Assembly (NCBI RefSeq): GCF_002067035.1
Contig: NZ_MVQB01000043.1
Span: forward strand, 62,001 to 126,000
From: Methanoregula sp. PtaB.Bin085
Lineage (GTDB): Archaea > Halobacteriota > Methanomicrobia > Methanomicrobiales > Methanospirillaceae
Reading direction: 5' to 3'
DNA: 64,000 nt
This document shows positions 27,243-36,354 of the stretch, piece by piece (positions within the stretch are counted from its first letter, which is position 1; each line of letters opens with the position of its first letter). The position numbers and the translations under genes are program-made. Under the pieces are notes generated by a model. The model had not been told where the DNA came from. It was given only the letters and a program-made list of their open reading frames with translations, and ran no database searches.

Positions 27243-27288
27243 TTTGTCGAAACCATATTCGACAAATTTTAAATATGATGTTCAACAT
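27243..27288 (+). promoter_or_regulatory. Operator-like dyads at the acs promoter
   Basis: A perfect nine-base inverted repeat, TTTGTCGAA (27243-27251) and TTCGACAAA (27258-27266), directly abuts a TATA-like TTTTAAATAT (27267-27276). A second short dyad, ATGTTcAACAT, occupies 27278-27288, between the TATA and the expected start of transcription. Confidence 0.6.
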
Positions 27289-27314
27289 GATTAATAATGT
27301 AAAATGGGTGTGAC

Positions 27315-29207
27315 ATGACGGAAGACTTTGATGTCAGACTGGTTGAGGACGTGAAATCGTACACGCCCGATCCCGCGTACAGGAAAAATGCCTGGATGCC
27401 GGACTACCAGAAAGCCTATGCAGAATTTATGAAAAACCCGGAAAAATTCTGGGAGGCCCAGGCAAAGGAACTGGACTGGATCAGGCCATGGGATAAGGTA
27501 CTGGAATGGAACTACCCGTACGCAAAGTGGTTCACTGGTGCTCAGCTGAATATCACGCTCAACTGTCTTGACCGGCATGCCAACAACAGCCGGCGCAACA
27601 AAGTCGCCCTCATCTGGAGGGGGGAGGAGGGGCGCGAGCGGATCTTCACGTACCAGAAGCTGCTGTCCCAGGTCTGCCGCTTTGCGAACGCCCTGAAAAA
27701 AATCGGTGTGAAGAAAGGTGACTGCGTCTGTATCTATATGCCGCTTGTCCCGGAACAGCTCATAGCCATGCTTGCCTGTGCCCGTATCGGCGCAGTCCAC
27801 AGCGTCGTGTTCGGTGGTTTCGGCTCTGCTGCGCTGAACATGCGCATTAATGATGCCGGGGCAAAGGTCATCATCACCGCGGATATCTCGATCCGTCGCG
27901 GAAAGGCAATCCAGCTTAAGGCGATCGTTGATGAGGCCACGGTCGATGCCCCCACGGTCGAGCATGTCATCGTGCTGCGGCGGCGGGAGCCGCTCGTTGA
28001 TCTCCAGGAGATCGAGCTCGACTTCCACGAGATGATGGCGGGAATGCCGGACACCTGCGAGCCTGAGGTCATGGACGCCGAGGACCCGTTCTTCATCCTG
28101 TATACCAGCGGGTCCACCGGCAAGCCCAAGGGGATCGTTCACACCTGCGCAGGATACATGGTCGGTACCCATTACACCAGTAAAAACGTCTTTGACATCA
28201 AGGAGAACGACACCTACTGGTGCACCGCCGATCCCGGCTGGATCACCGGCCACAGCTACATAGTGTACGGACCGCTTGCAGTGGGTGCAACGGTCTTCAT
28301 ATCGGAGCTGACCCCGGATTACCCGGATGCAGGCAGCTACTGGAGCCTCATCGAGGAGCAGAAGATCACGATCTTCTACACTGCACCGACAGCCATCCGG
28401 ATGTTCATGAAGATGGGCGAGGAGTGGCCGGACAAGTATAACCTGAGCTCCCTGCGGATCATCGGGTCGGTTGGCGAACCCCTCAACCCGGAAGCGTTCG
28501 AATGGTATTACCGGGTCATCGGGAAGAAGCGGTGCCCGATCGTGGATACCTGGTGGCAGACAGAAACGGGAATGATCATGATCACAACCGTGATCGGCGA
28601 ACCCATGCACCCGGGATTCGCCGGCAAACCCCTCCCTGGCGTAATAGCCGATGTCGTGGACAAGGAGGGAAAGCCCGTGAAACCCGGCACCGGCGGGCTG
28701 CTCGTAGTAAAATCTCCCTGGCCATCCATGCTCCGTACGGTCTACAAGGACGACGAGCGGTACCGCAAGTACTGGTACACCATCGACGGTGTTTATACCG
28801 TGGGCGACCTTGCCGTAAAAAGCAGGGACGGCTACATCATGATCCTGGGACGATCGGACGACATCATCATCGTTGCCGGCCACAATATCGGGACAGCCGA
28901 GGTCGAGAGCGCGCTGGTCTCCCACCATGCGGTAGCCGAGGCTGCGGTCATCGGCAAGCCGGATGAGGTCAAGGGCAACAGCATCAAGGCATTCGTCATT
29001 CTCCGGGTCGGCAACAAGCCAGGCGACCGGCTCAGGCAGGACCTGCTCCACCATGTCAGGAGCACGCTCGGGCCGATCGCCATGCCCCATGAAATCGATT
29101 TCGTGGACAAGCTGCCCAAGACCCGGAGCGGCAAGATCATGCGCCGGGTGCTCAAGGCAAAAGAGATGGGTATGGACCCCGGCGACGTGTCCACGCTGGA
29201 GGAGTAA
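27315..29207 (+). CDS. acs: Acetyl-CoA synthetase (AMP-forming)
   Basis: Activates acetate to acetyl-CoA using ATP and CoA. 630 residues, as expected for the long ACS family. The N-terminal ACS motif, P-loop YTSGSTGKPKG, TWWQTETG, the hinge region GRSDDIIIVAGHNIG and the C-terminal catalytic lysine in TRSGKIMRR are all present. GGTG precedes the ATG. Together with the transporter that follows, it suggests uptake and assimilation of acetate (or propionate). The promoter carries two dyads, so regulated expression is likely. Confidence 0.94.
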   Translation: MTEDFDVRLVEDVKSYTPDPAYRKNAWMPDYQKAYAEFMKNPEKFWEAQAKELDWIRPWDKVLEWNYPYAKWFTGAQLNITLNCLDRHANNSRRNKVALIWRGEEGRERIFTYQKLLSQVCRFANALKKIGVKKGDCVCIYMPLVPEQLIAMLACARIGAVHSVVFGGFGSAALNMRINDAGAKVIITADISIRRGKAIQLKAIVDEATVDAPTVEHVIVLRRREPLVDLQEIELDFHEMMAGMPDTCEPEVMDAEDPFFILYTSGSTGKPKGIVHTCAGYMVGTHYTSKNVFDIKENDTYWCTADPGWITGHSYIVYGPLAVGATVFISELTPDYPDAGSYWSLIEEQKITIFYTAPTAIRMFMKMGEEWPDKYNLSSLRIIGSVGEPLNPEAFEWYYRVIGKKRCPIVDTWWQTETGMIMITTVIGEPMHPGFAGKPLPGVIADVVDKEGKPVKPGTGGLLVVKSPWPSMLRTVYKDDERYRKYWYTIDGVYTVGDLAVKSRDGYIMILGRSDDIIIVAGHNIGTAEVESALVSHHAVAEAAVIGKPDEVKGNSIKAFVILRVGNKPGDRLRQDLLHHVRSTLGPIAMPHEIDFVDKLPKTRSGKIMRRVLKAKEMGMDPGDVSTLEE

Positions 29208-29281
29208 ACTCCTCTTTGTTTTTCGGCCGGATCCCCTCAGAGGGATATGCGACAGACAATGAGATCTGACGAGAGGGTATT

Positions 29282-30556
29282 ATGACGGAAAATTCACCTG
29301 AAACGATTATGGGAATGGAAGCGGAAAAAGGGCGCTGGGTGCTGGTCATCCCCGGGATGCTCATCAACCTCTGCCTCGGCACGATCTACTCGTGGAGCGT
29401 CTTTGTCGCACCGCTCACCGAGTACTTCAGGAAAGACCTCGGGCTCGCGGTGACGGCGAACGATGTCCTGCTGCCGTTCTCGGTCTTCCTGTTATTCTTT
29501 GCCATCACCATGGCATTTGCCGGCAAATATATCGAGAAGTACGGGCCGCGGAATGTCACGATTGTCGGCGGGATCCTGACCGGCCTCGGCTGGCTGCTCG
29601 CGTCGTTTGCCACGTCGGTGCCGATGCTCTATGTCCTGTACGGTGTTGTCGGCGGGATCGGTGTCGGGATCGCGTACGGCGTCCCGGTTGCGGTTGCTGC
29701 ACGCTGGTTCCCCGACCGGCGGGGCCTTGCCGTAGGCCTGACACTGCTCGGATTCGGTTTCTCCGCGTTCTTCACGGCAAACATCGCGTCGTACCTGATC
29801 GGGGCGTACGGGGTCATGACAACGTTCAGGATCTTCGGGATCGCGTTTGTCATCCTGACCGTCCTCCTCGCCCTGCCGCTGAAGTTCCCGCCGGCCGGGT
29901 GGAAACCCGCCGGGTGGACTCCCCCGGCGCCGGCTGCAGGCCGGGCGGTCACCTGCGAGCTCCGGCGCGAGGAGATGGTCAAGACTTCCTCGTTCTACGC
30001 GCTGTGGGCCTGCTACTTCATCGGCTGCCTTGCCGGCCTCATGGCGGTCGGCATCGCAAAGCCTGTCGGCTCGGATATCGGCATCGAGGCGGGTCTCGCA
30101 ACGATCCTCGTCGGGGTCTTTGCGATCTTCAACGGCTTCGGCCGGCCGGTCTTCGGTTCCCTCACCGACCGCCTCACCCCCCGGAACACAGCCATGCTCT
30201 CGTTCGTCCTGATCGCGGCCGTGTCCGTCCTGATGTGGCAGGTGCCGGCGGTCCCGGTGTACCTCCTTGCCTTTGTCGTCCTCTGGGGCTGCCTCGGAGG
30301 GTGGCTCGCGATTGCCCCGACCGCGTGCGGCAGCTACTTCGGCACCTGCGACTACCCGCGATGCTACGGCGTGCTCTTCCTTGCCTACGGTGCCGGCGCC
30401 ATTGCCGGGCCCCAGCTGGCAGGATTCATCAAGACCTCGACCGGCTCCTATCTCGGGGTATTCCCGTACGTCGCGGTTCTCGCGGCGATCGGGTTTGTCA
30501 TCGCGTTCGCGCTGCTGAAGCCGCCGAAGGTTTCCCCTGAAAATATCGCCAAATGA
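29282..30556 (+). CDS. OxlT-like major facilitator transporter
   Basis: 424 residues with twelve hydrophobic segments in two halves and the MFS loop motif KYIEKYGPRNV. The opening GRWVLVIPGMLINLCLGTIYSWSVF is typical of the oxalate/formate antiporter (OFA) family; an arginine corresponding to the MFS loop is kept in RRG. GAGAGGG lies about four bases before the ATG. Position 75 bases after acs suggests transport of acetate or a related monocarboxylate; this is inference. Confidence 0.88.
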   Translation: MTENSPETIMGMEAEKGRWVLVIPGMLINLCLGTIYSWSVFVAPLTEYFRKDLGLAVTANDVLLPFSVFLLFFAITMAFAGKYIEKYGPRNVTIVGGILTGLGWLLASFATSVPMLYVLYGVVGGIGVGIAYGVPVAVAARWFPDRRGLAVGLTLLGFGFSAFFTANIASYLIGAYGVMTTFRIFGIAFVILTVLLALPLKFPPAGWKPAGWTPPAPAAGRAVTCELRREEMVKTSSFYALWACYFIGCLAGLMAVGIAKPVGSDIGIEAGLATILVGVFAIFNGFGRPVFGSLTDRLTPRNTAMLSFVLIAAVSVLMWQVPAVPVYLLAFVVLWGCLGGWLAIAPTACGSYFGTCDYPRCYGVLFLAYGAGAIAGPQLAGFIKTSTGSYLGVFPYVAVLAAIGFVIAFALLKPPKVSPENIAK

Positions 30557-30718
30557 TAGAATGATGGGGGCCTGATGCCCCCATACTTCCGGTTAGGATA
30601 GTTGCCGCCGCCCCCGCAGGGGCTCTCCCGCGGCGGCTTTCAATACGCGTTTCACGGAACCTGCTCTGGCCCAGCCGTGTCTCGGAGAGGCCCTGAGGCG
30701 GGGGGCCATCGTAATTTC
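30552..30718 (-). repeat. Dispersed element of second family, copy 2
   Basis: The reverse complement matches 13178-13338 block for block, including the outer GCCTCAGGGCC and CCCCCATCATT segments. It contains an inner GCCGCCGCGGG/CCCGCGGCGGC-type palindrome. Confidence 0.65.
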
Positions 30719-30809
30719 CAGCTGTTGCCTGTTTTTCATTATTCACGTCTGAACGCTTGTTAAGCCGGGTTTCTGACTGAGTTTTTTCCAAAAAAAACTC
30801 TACGGTTAC

Positions 30810-31907
30810 CTAATGGTGGATCTTCTTCCTCTGGGCGATCCGGTATCCCGAGATGACCTGAAGGGAGTCCCCGAACTCCCGGTCGAGATCCGGGTCTCCG
30901 GAATCGATATAGAGATGCTTAATCTCCGCGAGCTTGTGGGGCGTTGCGATAACGATGAGATTTTTTATCCCGACCTTCCGCACGAGTGCGGCACTGATCT
31001 GCTGGTTGCCCCGGCCGAGGACAAATCCCTGCGCCCCGATCGGGCTGAGGATAATCCGGGTATCGGGGTACTTGTCCGCAAGGGCAAGGAGGGTCTTCTC
31101 GTCGCAGTCGGTTGCGACAAGGCGCCGGTCCCTGACGGCATCCACACCAAGCAGGGTCTTTTTTATCCCGAGCCGGCGGGCAATGGCCTCGGTCGTGGTA
31201 CCTGCCCCGATGATGTAGAGGGTTCCCCGGAGCATGATCTCGTCAACGAACTGGGCGATTGCGGCCTTTGCCCGCTCTTCGTCCGCCTCCTCGTACACTG
31301 CCTTCGCCGCCTGGGTCTTCCCTGCAAGCGCCGGGGTCCGGGCGATCCCGTACAGGCGGGTCTTCAGGGTATTGGCCCGGTACGCGTCCTCATCGACATC
31401 CATGACTTCCGCATCCCTGAGGCGGTGCCGGTCGAATGCCTGCACGAGGTCCGCCGCACTGGCCGGGTCGACGGCAAAGACCGCGGAATACATCTTGACC
31501 CCCGCGGGGATGCCGAGGAGCGGGACATCCCGGCCGGTGATGTCAAAGACATCGCGTGCCGTCCCGTCCCCCCCGCAGAACAGGACCAGGTCCACCCCGT
31601 TTTTCAAAAAAGCTTTCACGGCGTTCTTCGTATCCGCCTGGCTGCTCTCGCCGGTATACCGGTACACCTCCTCAAAATCTGTGATACCTGCACCCTTCAG
31701 GGCATCCGCACCCATTGATCCGGAGCAGGTGATGAATACCAAATCCGTCTTTCCTGCAAGACGCCCGAGTGCTGCCGTTGCCCGGTCCGTGGCATGCGGG
31801 ACAGCGCCACGCCGCCGTGCTTCCTCAACATTCCCGTCGGTCCCTTTCAGCCCTACCGACCCGCCCATCCCGGCAACCGGGTTGACGATGAGACCGATCC
31901 GTTTCAT
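30810..31907 (-). CDS. ATP-NAD kinase family protein
   Basis: 365 residues. Begins IGLIVNPVAGMGG and has the kinase motif FCGGDGTARDV (about residue 115), shared with NAD, diacylglycerol and sphingosine kinases. It is longer than classical NAD kinase and matches the archaeal/AcoX-type subgroup, whose true substrate is unsettled. It lies 22 bases after trpB2 on the same strand, so the two could share a transcript. Confidence 0.85.
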   Translation of the reverse strand: MKRIGLIVNPVAGMGGSVGLKGTDGNVEEARRRGAVPHATDRATAALGRLAGKTDLVFITCSGSMGADALKGAGITDFEEVYRYTGESSQADTKNAVKAFLKNGVDLVLFCGGDGTARDVFDITGRDVPLLGIPAGVKMYSAVFAVDPASAADLVQAFDRHRLRDAEVMDVDEDAYRANTLKTRLYGIARTPALAGKTQAAKAVYEEADEERAKAAIAQFVDEIMLRGTLYIIGAGTTTEAIARRLGIKKTLLGVDAVRDRRLVATDCDEKTLLALADKYPDTRIILSPIGAQGFVLGRGNQQISAALVRKVGIKNLIVIATPHKLAEIKHLYIDSGDPDLDREFGDSLQVISGYRIAQRKKIHH

Positions 31908-31929
31908 GAAAAAAGATGAGCAGCCGGGA

Positions 31930-33288
31930 TTATTGTATCTTGGGGATACGGCCGATGGCCTCTTTGATCAGTTCGTCCGGGTACTCGTAGTCCACGAGCT
32001 GCCCGGAGTAGAACGCATCGTAGGCGGACATGTCGAAGTTGCCGTGGCCGGAGCAGTTGAAGAGGATGGTCTTGTCCTCGCCCGTCTTTTTGCATTTCAT
32101 CGCCTCGTCGATGGCTCCCTTGACTGCGTGGGCGGTCTCAGGGGCAACGATGATCCCTTCCGTGCGGGCGAAGGTCTGGGCTGCATCGAAGACCTCGCTC
32201 TGGTGGTACGCGACCGCCCGGGCAACCCCGTCGTGGACAAGGCGCGAGACGATGGGCGAGTCGCCGTGGTACCGGAGACCGCCGGCGTGCATGGACGGCG
32301 GGATGAAGTCATGGCCGAGGGTGTACATCATCAGGAGCGGGGTCAGCCCGGCAACGTCCCCGAAGTCGTACGTGAAGACACCCTTCGTCAGGGTCGGGCA
32401 CGATGCCGGTTCAACGCCGATGATGTCCACATCCTTGTGCTTCCCGGTCATCTTGTCGCCCGCGAACGGGAACGAGATCCCGGCAAAGTTCGATCCGCCG
32501 CCAACGCAGCCGATGACAACGTCCGGGTAGTCGTCGACCATCGCGAGCTGCTCCCGGCACTCCTGACCGATAATGGTCTGGTGGAGGCAGACGTGGTTCA
32601 GCACGGAGCCGAGCGCGTAGTTGGTGTCGGCGTGCGTTGCGGCGTCCTCGACGGCCTCAGAGATCGCGATCCCGAGCGCCCCGGGGGTGTCCGGGTCCTT
32701 GTCCAGCACAGCCTTTCCCGAGTTCGTCTTCGTGCTGGGGCTCGGGATGCACTCCGCTCCCCAGACATGCATCATCGACTTGCGGTAGGGTTTCTGGGTA
32801 TAGCTCGACCTGACCATGTAGATGGTGCAGTCGAGATCGTAGAGCATGGTCGCGAACGCCAGCGCGGATCCCCACTGCCCGGCGCCGGTCTCGGTTGCAA
32901 TCCGCTCGATCCCGGCCTTCATGTTGTAGTACGCCTGCGGGATCGATGTGTTGGTCTTGTGGCTCCCCGCAGGGCTCACGCCCTCCCACTTGTAGTAGAT
33001 CTTCGCCGGGGTCTTCAGGAACTTCTCCAGCCGGTGGGCGCGGTACAGCGGGCTTGGCCTCCAGAGGTGCAGGACTTCCTGGACTTCCTGCGGGATGTCG
33101 ATATACCGGTCGGTCGAGACTTCCTGTCTGATGAGTTCCATCGGGAAGATGGCCTTGAGGTCATCGGGTCCCACCGGTTTGTGGGTAGCGGGGTGGAGAT
33201 CGGGTGCCAGTGGCGACGGCAGGTCCGCCTGGATATTGTACCACTTCTTCGGCATCTGATCCTCTTCGAGCAGGATCTTGGTCTTCAT
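31930..33288 (-). CDS. trpB: Tryptophan synthase beta chain, TrpB2 type
   Basis: 452 residues of the PLP fold II. The PLP lysine is Lys111 in SPAGSHKTN, and the phosphate loop is GCVGGGSNF. The length, N-terminus ([10 protein letters not shown]) and C-terminal extension fit the TrpB2 group, which usually acts without TrpA, condensing indole or phosphoserine with serine-derived intermediates. No trpA lies nearby. The TATA-like TATATAT near 33310-33318 lies about 25 bases before the ATG, so the message is almost leaderless. A TGTACA sits between them at 33304-33309. Confidence 0.92.
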   Translation of the reverse strand: MKTKILLEEDQMPKKWYNIQADLPSPLAPDLHPATHKPVGPDDLKAIFPMELIRQEVSTDRYIDIPQEVQEVLHLWRPSPLYRAHRLEKFLKTPAKIYYKWEGVSPAGSHKTNTSIPQAYYNMKAGIERIATETGAGQWGSALAFATMLYDLDCTIYMVRSSYTQKPYRKSMMHVWGAECIPSPSTKTNSGKAVLDKDPDTPGALGIAISEAVEDAATHADTNYALGSVLNHVCLHQTIIGQECREQLAMVDDYPDVVIGCVGGGSNFAGISFPFAGDKMTGKHKDVDIIGVEPASCPTLTKGVFTYDFGDVAGLTPLLMMYTLGHDFIPPSMHAGGLRYHGDSPIVSRLVHDGVARAVAYHQSEVFDAAQTFARTEGIIVAPETAHAVKGAIDEAMKCKKTGEDKTILFNCSGHGNFDMSAYDAFYSGQLVDYEYPDELIKEAIGRIPKIQ

Positions 33289-33434
33289 ACTCAGTACTTA
33301 CTCTGTACAAATATATACATTGTGGCACACAAATGCTTAATTGTGTATTCTTTTGCACATGGAATCCGGGTCCATTCCAAGCCTGAAATCAAATATTTTT
33401 TCCGAGCATCTGCCGTAATGTATATCGAACCATC
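33289..33434. promoter_or_regulatory. Divergent promoter region of trpB2 and glycine-zipper gene
   Basis: Minus strand: a TATA-like box at about 33310-33318 and TGTACA at 33304-33309. An inverted repeat (ACACAA...TTGTGT) spans about 33327-33346. Plus strand: CAAATATTTTT near 33387-33397 could serve the gene starting at 33435. Confidence 0.45.
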
Positions 33435-34235
33435 ATGGTCTTCATCTACTACAGCCAGGGTGTCGCCTCCCAGTACCAGGATTTCACCGAGCGCCTGATG
33501 TCCCACCTTGCCCTGAAGGGCACGGAGATCACGCAGCAGGATCTCAAGGAAACCACCGCCCGGATGCATGTCAAGCACACAGACGAGCAGGGAAAACTGG
33601 ACATCGCGGTCGAGAACGACAATGTCAAGGTGTCCTACACGGTCGAACGCGAGCGCAAGGAGATAACGAAGGGCGTTGCCGGGGCTGTTGCCGGGGCTGG
33701 CCTTGGCGGCCTGATCGGAAATATCCTGCGGAAGGACCAGAGCGTCGGCGATGCCCTTGCCGGTGCTCTTGGCGGGGCCGCGACCGGCGGTGCATACGGT
33801 GCATACAGCGGATGGGAGGAGTCCAAGAACGAGCGGACCGAGTTCGCCGCAGTTCTGGCACAGACGATAAAAGAGGTCGAGGACGAGCTCCAGTACATCA
33901 TCCAGGGGCAGCAGGAGGCAAAGGAGGCAATCCGGGAGAAAGGCCGGCAGAAGCTCGAGGAGGAGAATGCAAAGGCAGACGAGTACCGGGGCATGCTCGA
34001 AGACCTCTACGGGCAGGTCCTTGCCGTGCAGGAAGAGATCGGGATGGCCGGCAGCGAAGGAACGAACGTGACAAAACCGAAAGGCCGGATCGATCGTGCA
34101 GAGGCCCTGTACAAGGAAGCGCAGGCCGCATTCGACAAGAAAGAGTTCGGCACGATAAAACCGAAGATCACCGCGGCGCAGAACATGGTCGAGAAGGCGC
34201 GGGAAGCCCTGTCAGAGGCCCAGTCGGGCTCGTGA
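33435..34235 (+). CDS. Glycine-zipper protein with coiled-coil tail
   Basis: 266 residues, family not recognised. An alpha/beta N-terminal part (about 1-75) is followed by a glycine-zipper block (GVAGAVAGAGLGGLIG, then GALAGALGGAATGGAYG at about 105-125) likely to insert in or oligomerise at a membrane. A charged helical region rich in Glu, Lys and Gln (about 130-260) suggests a coiled coil. No signal peptide. It stands alone between trpB2 (divergent) and the Yip1 operon. Confidence 0.75.
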   Translation: MVFIYYSQGVASQYQDFTERLMSHLALKGTEITQQDLKETTARMHVKHTDEQGKLDIAVENDNVKVSYTVERERKEITKGVAGAVAGAGLGGLIGNILRKDQSVGDALAGALGGAATGGAYGAYSGWEESKNERTEFAAVLAQTIKEVEDELQYIIQGQQEAKEAIREKGRQKLEEENAKADEYRGMLEDLYGQVLAVQEEIGMAGSEGTNVTKPKGRIDRAEALYKEAQAAFDKKEFGTIKPKITAAQNMVEKAREALSEAQSGS

Positions 34236-34420
34236 TCCCCTGCAGTACCGGTCCTGGTCCCGGCACTACCCGTTTTTTTATCGTTATCTTATTACCCTGC
34301 AGCGAGTATCTGTATACAGACGACCGGCCGGGTACGGATGGCAGCTGCCTGCAGGAAATGCCCTGCGGGGGAAAACCGGATTTTCCCTGCGCCCTCTGAC
34401 GTGGAAAAACCCTCAGAAAC

Positions 34421-34450
34421 CATTTATAGTGTCAACATCAATATGTTGAC
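34421..34450 (+). promoter_or_regulatory. TATA box plus dyad at Yip1/ABC operon promoter
   Basis: CATTTATAG at about 34421-34429 is followed at once by a perfect inverted repeat, GTCAACAT (34431-34438) and ATGTTGAC (34443-34450). Its place between the TATA box and the expected transcription start suits a repressor site. Confidence 0.6.
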
Positions 34451-34501
34451 GAGTTCTCCGGCAGGACACTCATCGTTATCCAGCAGACATATGGTGTAAA
34501 A

Positions 34502-35170
34502 ATGAGTTCATCTCTCCCAGAAGTACTGACCAACCCGGATGCATTTTTCGGCAGCGTGATCGCAGAGAAAGAAAACCTGAAGACACCTGCCCTCATCGTC
34601 CTTGCGGGCGCCATTGTAGGAGCCGTCTACGGCTACCTCATGGGCGGGCTGAGTGCAAAGATGATGGCGGGCGTGATGCCCGGCATGGATGCGATTATCT
34701 CCATCTCCGCCACCCTCGGCGCCCTGATCGGGACGTTCATCTTCTGGCTCATTGCAGCCGGGATCTTTTACGGTATATCGGCCGTTTTCAGGGGGAGCGG
34801 ATCCTTCAACCGTGTCCTTGAGATCGTGGGATACGGGTATCTCCCCCAGATCATCGGTTCCCTCATAACGCTCATTGCAGCGGTCATGTATATCCCGAGG
34901 ATTACTGTCCCGGCCCTCACGAAAGCCGCACTGGAGGATCCGGCAGTCATGCAGGAAGCAACAAAAGCATTCATGCACGACCCGGCCATGATGGAGCTGA
35001 CGCAGATCACGACGCTCGTCTCCATCGTCTTCATGCTCTGGAGCGCCCACATCTGGATCTTCGGCATGAAACACGCCCGCGGCCTCTCGCCGAGGGACGC
35101 GGCTGTCTGTGTCGGTGTCCCGATCGTCCTCTGGGTCCTGTACCTGACGTACAATCTCGGGGTAATGTAA
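34502..35170 (+). CDS. Yip1-domain membrane protein
   Basis: 222 residues with five hydrophobic segments, a cytoplasmic N-terminus (LTNPDAFFGSVIAEKENLKTPAL) and the FRGSGSFNRVLEIVGYGYLPQI segment typical of Yip1/YIF1 domains in prokaryotes. The role is unknown; in methanogens such proteins often accompany surface-protein and ABC-exporter genes, as here. First gene of a four-gene operon; its stop touches the next ATG. Confidence 0.82.
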   Translation: MSSSLPEVLTNPDAFFGSVIAEKENLKTPALIVLAGAIVGAVYGYLMGGLSAKMMAGVMPGMDAIISISATLGALIGTFIFWLIAAGIFYGISAVFRGSGSFNRVLEIVGYGYLPQIIGSLITLIAAVMYIPRITVPALTKAALEDPAVMQEATKAFMHDPAMMELTQITTLVSIVFMLWSAHIWIFGMKHARGLSPRDAAVCVGVPIVLWVLYLTYNLGVM

Positions 35171-36346
35171 ATGAAATTCAGAAAAAGCAGGACCATTGCC
35201 TTCCTCCTCGTGCTGCTCAGCCTCATGCCCGGCATGGTGCTTGCATTTATGACTCCCGAGTCGATAGTAACGGCCGGTAATGTGTACGTATCGGGAGCTG
35301 AGTTCGATCCCGGCTCGTTCTTTACCGGCGATCGCGGGACGGTTACGGTGTACGTGACCAACGGGAATACCAACCAGAGTGTTGTGGTGAACCATGCAAC
35401 CATCGGAGACCAGAATATCCGGCGCACGAGCGATCCCTACGATACCTCGGCAAATATCGGGCCGCTCCAGACCCGGCCCTTTATCTTTTCCGTGGCCACC
35501 GATGCATTCGAAGGCACGTACTACCCGACGTTCTCCCTCAGTTTCCGGGATGCGGACAGCCTCTATTACCGGGCAATGGTCAGGGTGGACAATACCCCGC
35601 TGGAACTGACCGTCCTTGACAAGCCGGATGCGTTCACGCAGGGAAAGAAACGGACCATCAACTTCCAGGTTGCCAACCCGCGGACAAACAACGTGACGAA
35701 CGTCATCCTTGACGTGGCCGGCGACGGCATCTCGGCGACGCCCGGCCGGGTGTTTATCGGCAATCTCGGCAGTGGCGGGAAAATGCCGGTCAATATCTCG
35801 GTAACTCCCGAAAAGGCGGGCACCGCACTGGTGACGCTGAGCTACAATAACGGCAACAATCCCCACACAACCACCCTTGAGCTGCCGGTGCAGTTCGGCG
35901 TGGACAAGAAACAGGCCAACCCGGTCGTCAGCAACGTGCAGGTAACGAGCACCGGCGGTGTCTACTCGGTAACCGGCGATGTCAATAATGCCGGCCTCGA
36001 GACCGCCAATACCGTCATGGTCACGTCCCTTGCACCCGCGGTGCCGCAGGACCCGTACAAGACATACGTTGTCGGTGCGCTCAAGCCGGACGACTTCGGC
36101 AGCTTCGAGATCACGTTCACCGCAGAGCCTGGCAACACCAGCGTCCCCATCGAGATGTCCTACAAGGATGATGACGGGAATATCTACCGCTCGGTCCAGA
36201 ACGTGAAGATCTCCTCGTCCGGAGCTGCCTCGATATCCGCGACCGGGGACAGCTCCCAGAACCTGGTGCCCGTTGCGGCGGCAGTCGTCGTCATCCTCGC
36301 CTTTGTCGGCTTCTGGATCTACCGCCTGAGAAAGAACACGAAGTGA
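35171..36346 (+). CDS. Exported CARDB/S-layer-like beta protein
   Basis: 391 residues. A signal peptide (MKFRKSRTIAFLLVLLSL...LA) is followed by about three Ig-like beta domains with motifs such as VVNHATIGDQN, NVTNVILDV and VYSVTGDVNNAGLETA. A C-terminal hydrophobic anchor (VPVAAAVVVILAFVGFWIY) is followed by RLRKNTK. It probably faces the outside and may act with the ABC transporter encoded next, as an adaptor or substrate. It overlaps the alternative GTG start of the ATPase gene by four bases. Confidence 0.8.
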   Translation: MKFRKSRTIAFLLVLLSLMPGMVLAFMTPESIVTAGNVYVSGAEFDPGSFFTGDRGTVTVYVTNGNTNQSVVVNHATIGDQNIRRTSDPYDTSANIGPLQTRPFIFSVATDAFEGTYYPTFSLSFRDADSLYYRAMVRVDNTPLELTVLDKPDAFTQGKKRTINFQVANPRTNNVTNVILDVAGDGISATPGRVFIGNLGSGGKMPVNISVTPEKAGTALVTLSYNNGNNPHTTTLELPVQFGVDKKQANPVVSNVQVTSTGGVYSVTGDVNNAGLETANTVMVTSLAPAVPQDPYKTYVVGALKPDDFGSFEITFTAEPGNTSVPIEMSYKDDDGNIYRSVQNVKISSSGAASISATGDSSQNLVPVAAAVVVILAFVGFWIYRLRKNTK

Positions 36347-36354
36347 CCGCACCC

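Noticed and set aside
27291-29090. 599-codon minus-strand frame opposite acs
   Set aside because: Antisense to a complete acetyl-CoA synthetase; His/Asp-rich shadow composition.
31234-33498. 754-codon plus-strand frame opposite trpB2 and the ATP-NAD kinase gene
   Set aside because: High-GC antisense shadow of two genes with intact catalytic motifs; no recognisable domain.
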